Source: JAWXCH01 sp034440595
GTDB lineage: Bacteria > Planctomycetota > Planctomycetia > Pirellulales > JALHPA01
Direction: 5' to 3'
NCBI GenBank assembly: GCA_034440595.1
Contig: JAWXCH010000290.1
Coordinates: forward strand, 1 to 8,846
Length of the DNA: 8,846 nucleotides
The notes under the pieces were generated by a model that had not been told where the DNA came from, made no database searches, and saw only the letters and a list, made by a program, of their open reading frames with translations. Of the stretch, positions 5,534-8,846 are shown in pieces; within the stretch, counting starts at the first letter, position 1, and each line of letters begins with the position of its first letter. The translations under genes were made by a program, and so were the position numbers.

Positions 5534-6013
5534 ATGAGTCTATCCGATTGGGACCGCCCGAAAGATGGCGGGGCAAAGAGCGGCTTTGCGCTGACCGACC
5601 TGAAATCCGAGATGCAACGCATGTTTGATCAGTATCTAAAAGGGCCATTGGAGGCAGTTGGCGAGTCGTACAGCAGCTTCAAACAGTTCTACCCGGCCCT
5701 TGATCTTGTAGAGGGTCCAGAAGAAATCGTGGTGCATTTTGAACTTCCTGCTGTCGATCCTCAGCAGATCGATCTGAACGTGACCTCAGGCACGCTGACC
5801 GTGTCTGGCGAACGGACAGCAGTATCACCTGCCGATTCACCGACAAATAGTCCGCGAGAAATTCGCTGGGGTCGCTTTACACGCACCGTTCAACTTCCGG
5901 CGGCAGTCGATACGCATCAGACGGCTGCCGATTATAAGAACGGGCTGCTGACCGTTCGACTCAAGAAAGCGGCCATTTCCTCGTCTGAAAAGGTCTCGAT
6001 TGCTGTGTCGTAA
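5534..6013 (+). CDS. Hsp20 / alpha-crystallin small heat-shock protein (3), divergent
   Basis: A third small heat-shock protein of 159 residues. The N-terminal arm (1-52) includes LKSEMQRMFDQYL, the usual amphipathic helix. The alpha-crystallin domain, about 53-146, has YPALDLVEGPEEIVVHFELP, then WGRFTRTVQLPAAV, and the signature NGLLTVRLKKA (GLL at 137-139). The C-terminal V-S-I (154-156) stands in for I-x-I. A loop rich in Ser/Pro (97-108) sits in the middle of the domain. I chose the ATG at 5534: GAGGGAG lies six bases upstream. An in-frame ATG at 5465 lies inside the terminator stem and would add 23 non-family residues. Because of the terminator upstream, it may have its own promoter; a TATATT at 5415-5420 is a possible -10, with no good -35. 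Confidence 0.92.
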   Translation: MSLSDWDRPKDGGAKSGFALTDLKSEMQRMFDQYLKGPLEAVGESYSSFKQFYPALDLVEGPEEIVVHFELPAVDPQQIDLNVTSGTLTVSGERTAVSPADSPTNSPREIRWGRFTRTVQLPAAVDTHQTAADYKNGLLTVRLKKAAISSSEKVSIAVS

Positions 6014-6085
6014 AGGCTGCTCTTCGGCATTTCCAACTGATATCGCACGTTGCCTGCGGCGTGCCTTATGTGATAGAGTGTAAGA

Positions 6086-7831
6086 ATGCGAAGAGGAATC
6101 GGTGTATCGCCCGGAGTGGCCGTTGGAGAGGCGTATTGCATTCACGAAATATTCGTGAATCCGAATACGCGTCGGCTGGCGGATAGCGAAGTCCTGCCTG
6201 AGCTGGATCGTTTTGAGCGAGCACGCGAGGCCACCGCCAGGGACCTGCGTTCGCTGCATCAAAAGGTCTCGACACAACTAACGCCGGATGTCGCGGCGAT
6301 CTTTCTAACGCACGACACGATCCTTCACGATCCCGCGCTGACCGACAAAATTCGTCATCGAATTGTCGAAGAACATCAACCGGCCACATTGGCGATCAGC
6401 AATGTCCTCCACGAGTACTCGCAGCTATTCGAGCTGACTACGGATGACTATTTACGTGAGCGGCTCTCCGACCTGCGAGACGTCATTGTGCGTCTCAGCG
6501 GGCATTTGTCCGAAGTCTTGCATCCATCTGAGCAACCCGAGGTGCATGGCCCGTTGATTGTCGTGGCCGATGAGTTGCTGCCATCGCAGGTAATCATGCT
6601 GGGTGATTGTCAGGTCGTGGGCATCGTGACGCAAAGCGGTGGCAAAACCAGTCACGCGGCAATTTTAGCGCGCAGCCGCGGGATTCCCGCTGTTTGCGGT
6701 GTCACGGACTTATTGCGAGAAGTCAAGAACGGTGACCTGCTGGTGCTGGACGGCCGCGAAGGGAGTGTGGTCATCAATCCCGACTCCGAAAGCGAAAAGG
6801 TCTATCGCAAATTGGAGCGGGAATTTTTTGATCTCAAGGATCAGTTGGCTGCCAACCGCGATCGACCGGCGGTAACCTCGTGCGGAGCAAGCATCGAATT
6901 GCTGGCAAATATCAATAACCTGAGTGACGCCAAAGCGGCCGGCGCGATGGGTGCCGTCGGGGTCGGCCTTTACCGAACCGAGTATCTGTTTCTCACACAC
7001 GCCGACGTTCCGGACGAAGAGGAACAGTTGCAGCGGTATCGTGAGATTATTGCAGCCAGTCCCAATCGCCAGGTGACGATCCGCACGCTCGACCTCGGTG
7101 GTGATAAGTCCGTCTCATACATGGGCCGTTATCGCGAGGGAAACCCCTTCATGGGCTGGCGATCCATTCGTCTTTCGTTTGAGCACCCGGAGTTTTTCCT
7201 ACAGCAGATTCGCGCCATTTTGCGCGCCGCTGCCGGCGAAGGGCGGATCCGAATCATGTTTCCGATGATCACCACGCTGGAAGAAATCCGCCGCGCCAAG
7301 GGGATGGTGCTGCGTGCCGAGCGACAATTGCTGCGTGAGGGAAAGCCGTTTGGAAATGTCCAGATTGGCATCATGCTAGAAGTTCCTGCCGCGGCAGTCT
7401 GCATCGATACGTTTGTGGAGTACATCGACTTTGTTTCGATCGGCTCCAACGACCTGGTGCAGTACCTGATGGCGGCAGATCGCGACAATCCGCGCGTCAG
7501 TCACCTGTGCGAACCGCTCAGTCCGGCCGTGTTACGCGTATTGCACCGCGCGATCAGCGTTTGCAATCAAATGGGCAAATCCGTGACATTATGTGGCGAA
7601 ATGGCCGGCGGGCCACGCGCGTTCGTGCTCCTGTTAGGAATGGGCCTGCGCAGCTTCAGTATGAGCCCGGCCATGGTGGCAACCATCAAGGACTTGATGC
7701 TGCGATTGACGATACCTGAAGCTCGCCAGATTTTTGAAGAAGCGATGGAGCTGAAAACCTCGACGCAAATTGTCAAGTTCATGGGAGAACAGTTGCACCG
7801 CATTGCGCCGAATCTTGAGGCGCTGGATTGA
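6086..7831 (+). CDS. ptsI: Phosphoenolpyruvate-protein phosphotransferase, PTS Enzyme I
   Basis: Cytosolic Enzyme I takes phosphate from PEP onto a histidine and passes it to HPr or an HPr-like protein. The 581 residues match the usual length (about 575). The order is an N-terminal domain starting GIGVSPGVAVG, the swivelling histidine domain with GGKTSHAAILAR (phospho-acceptor His190), and the PEP-binding barrel with GLYRTEYLF (294-302), RTLDLGGDK (333-341), the GSNDLVQYLMAADR block (453-466) and the active Cys503 in TLCGEMAG. All key residues are present. There is no N-terminal GAF domain, so it is not the PtsP type of the nitrogen PTS. The closely related PEP synthase is excluded by length and by the Enzyme I start. 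No HPr or EII gene is in view. The gene follows hsp20 copy 3 by 72 bases with almost no Shine-Dalgarno. ttgcct (6050-6055) and tagagt (6074-6079) could form a weak promoter giving a nearly leaderless mRNA. Confidence 0.95.
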   Translation: MRRGIGVSPGVAVGEAYCIHEIFVNPNTRRLADSEVLPELDRFERAREATARDLRSLHQKVSTQLTPDVAAIFLTHDTILHDPALTDKIRHRIVEEHQPATLAISNVLHEYSQLFELTTDDYLRERLSDLRDVIVRLSGHLSEVLHPSEQPEVHGPLIVVADELLPSQVIMLGDCQVVGIVTQSGGKTSHAAILARSRGIPAVCGVTDLLREVKNGDLLVLDGREGSVVINPDSESEKVYRKLEREFFDLKDQLAANRDRPAVTSCGASIELLANINNLSDAKAAGAMGAVGVGLYRTEYLFLTHADVPDEEEQLQRYREIIAASPNRQVTIRTLDLGGDKSVSYMGRYREGNPFMGWRSIRLSFEHPEFFLQQIRAILRAAAGEGRIRIMFPMITTLEEIRRAKGMVLRAERQLLREGKPFGNVQIGIMLEVPAAAVCIDTFVEYIDFVSIGSNDLVQYLMAADRDNPRVSHLCEPLSPAVLRVLHRAISVCNQMGKSVTLCGEMAGGPRAFVLLLGMGLRSFSMSPAMVATIKDLMLRLTIPEARQIFEEAMELKTSTQIVKFMGEQLHRIAPNLEALD

Positions 7832-7856
7832 GAAACACGAATGATTTGCCTTCTTT

Positions 7857-8111
7857 ACCTCTCCCGCTCGCGGGAGAGGTCGTCGCCGCAGCGACGGGTG
7901 AGCGACAGACAAAAACGTGAGCAGTTGAATTCGGCACGCTTGCCATGTTCCACCCTCAACTTTGCTTTTCCGCTTTTTTTGTCGCGCTCACCCCTGCCCC
8001 TCTCCCCGAATTCGTTGAGTGTGAAATCACAGCTTGATGCGTGGAGAGGGGAAAACAAAGACGAACCGAGATCCCGCGGCTTCACCTCTCCCGCGCAGCG
8101 CGTTGGGGAGA
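7857..8111. repeat. Cluster of nested CTCTCCC/GGGAGAG palindromic repeats
   Basis: This is the main content of the 428-base gap 7832-8259. In order: a perfect 10-bp stem acctctcccg/cgggagaggt around ctcg (7857-7880); cgtcgc/gcgacg (7881-7896); gggtgagcgac (7896-7906) pairing with gtcgcgctcaccc (7981-7993) apart from a two-base bulge; gaattcgg/ccgaattc (7927-7934 / 8006-8013); cccctctcc/ggagagggg (7997-8005 / 8043-8051); and tctcc plus cgcg pairing with cgcg plus ggaga (8087-8111). The outer pairs bracket the inner ones, suggesting a MITE-like element with internal palindromes or several REP units. The first stem lacks a T-run, so termination of ptsI here is uncertain. Open frames on both strands (7841-8251 +, 7855-8211 -) are repeat read-through. 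Confidence 0.7.
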
Positions 8112-8190
8112 ACGTGGTGGACTCCCGGTGCAATGGTCTGGAGAATAGCCAAAAGCCAGTCCCCCATTTCCGGCTCGGCGTGCGATCTGT

Positions 8191-8196
8191 TATAAA
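8191..8196 (+). promoter_or_regulatory. Possible -10 box of the uronate-isomerase-like gene
   Basis: tataaa fits a sigma-70 -10 box in an otherwise G/C-rich stretch, 63 bases before the ATG at 8260. The hexamer 17 bases upstream, tttccg (8168-8173), is a poor -35. The call is weak and rests on the A/T-rich position alone. Confidence 0.25.
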
Positions 8197-8259
8197 ATCG
8201 AGCAACGCCATCCATCGTGGCCGCGCCGGTCACTTCCCCTTGCCCCGTTGATTTCACGC

Positions 8260-8846
8260 ATGTCGCTAGCCCTTCGCCAACGTCTGTATGCCGAGCTTGA
8301 CGCTCAGGTGCTGATCGACCCGCACACGCATATCAACGCCACCAACCCGGCCTCCAACACCCTGGCCGATGTGCTGGGCTACCATTACTACACCGAGCTT
8401 GCTCATTCGGCGGGGCTGCCTCGCAGCTTTATTGAAGATCCAGAAATCTCGCCGAAGGAAAAAGTCGGTCGCCTGGTCGAGGGACTTAGCCCGATCGAGA
8501 ATACAATTCAATACAGTTGGCTAATTGAAATGGCACGGGAGCTATTCGGCTTCACCGACGAGCGCGTGACCAAAAACAACTGGGAACGGCTCTGGGACGC
8601 CTGTACCGCCAAGATGCAACTGGCAGATTGGCCCGAGCAAGTGCTGAGCAAGAGCAAGCTGGAAGCGGTGTTTCTGACCAATGACTTTGACGATTCGCTG
8701 ACAGGCTTTGACACGAAGGTCTACATTCCGTGCCTGCGAACGGATGACCTAGTGTTTCATCTGGCCAAGCCATCTGTGCAGCAGCGGCTAGGACAAGCAA
8801 CGAAGTTTGACGTGCGCGATGCAGCCTCATTGCAGAGTGCAATCGC
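8260..8846 (+). CDS. Uronate isomerase (UxaC)-like amidohydrolase-fold protein, 5' part
   Basis: The frame is open from the ATG at 8260 to the window edge: 195 complete codons, no stop. UxaC interconverts glucuronate/fructuronate and galacturonate/tagaturonate; the family usually has about 450-480 residues, so over half is missing. Visible family marks are the metal motif DPHTH (His22, His24) near the N-terminus, the TLADVLGYHYYTEL helix, IQYSWLIEMARELFGF (83-98, compare the HWTHLELRRPFG region of classic UxaC), VFLTNDFDD (137-145) and YIPCLRTDD (155-163, like LPSWRPD). The first motif reads DPHTH rather than DYHCH, and the protein is distant from the enterobacterial enzyme, so another amidohydrolase activity is possible. 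No Shine-Dalgarno is visible; the ATG is the first in-frame start after the repeat block. The gene would feed plant or algal uronic acids into central metabolism. Confidence 0.75.
   Translation, partial: MSLALRQRLYAELDAQVLIDPHTHINATNPASNTLADVLGYHYYTELAHSAGLPRSFIEDPEISPKEKVGRLVEGLSPIENTIQYSWLIEMARELFGFTDERVTKNNWERLWDACTAKMQLADWPEQVLSKSKLEAVFLTNDFDDSLTGFDTKVYIPCLRTDDLVFHLAKPSVQQRLGQATKFDVRDAASLQSAI

Noticed and set aside
7857..7880. Perfect 10-bp hairpin after ptsI as an intrinsic terminator
   Set aside because: It is not followed by a T-run and belongs to a repeat cluster; termination is possible but unsupported.
7841..8251. Overlapping frames of 136 (+) and 118 (-) residues in the ptsI to uronate-isomerase gap
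   Set aside because: Both are made from CTCTCCC-type palindromes; their SRSRERSS-like strings and mirror coding on both strands are typical of repeat read-through.

Overview
The window most resembles chromosomal DNA of a planctomycete, probably from the Pirellulaceae / Rhodopirellula neighbourhood. This is inferred from gene content and intergenic style: a FabZ-like / ACP / FabZ-like / KAS set with an unusually long acyl carrier protein, a uronate-isomerase-like protein starting with a DPHTH motif, and several families of palindromic intergenic repeats that I remember as typical of that group. No rRNA, tRNA, CRISPR array, transposase or phage gene is visible. All coding regions look intact except the last, which runs off the right edge.

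Layout. Positions 1-130 hold a hairpin-rich non-coding repeat, followed by a small + strand VOC-fold (glyoxalase-like) gene (208-615). Convergent to it is a - strand four-gene cluster transcribed from 3966 down to 737: a FabZ-like dehydratase, an extended ACP, a second FabZ-like dehydratase of identical length, and a FabF-type ketoacyl-ACP synthase. The ACP-dehydratase gap (2650-2926) is filled with palindromic repeats. A 414-base divergent intergenic region follows. Its right part carries three exact-period 10-bp tandem repeats and a near-consensus sigma-54 (-24/-12) promoter. That promoter faces a + strand run of three divergent Hsp20 small heat-shock proteins (4381-4833, 4958-5356, 5534-6013), with a strong hairpin plus T-run between the second and third. 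A full-length PTS Enzyme I gene (6086-7831) comes next. After a 428-base repeat-rich gap, the 5' part of a uronate-isomerase-like gene (8260 to edge) begins.

How the genes may work together. The - strand cluster contains condensation, carrier and dehydration functions but no ketoreductase, enoyl reductase or malonyl transferase. It therefore probably builds a specialised acyl chain by borrowing housekeeping FAS enzymes. The + strand chaperone genes look like a stress locus whose first gene depends on sigma-54 and therefore on an activator encoded elsewhere. Enzyme I passes phosphate from PEP to an HPr-type partner that is not in the window. Whether its place behind a sigma-54 chaperone locus is functional or chance is open.

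Limits. Family calls rest on motifs read by eye. Promoter, RNA-structure and repeat-family calls are sequence-pattern inferences without database or folding support.
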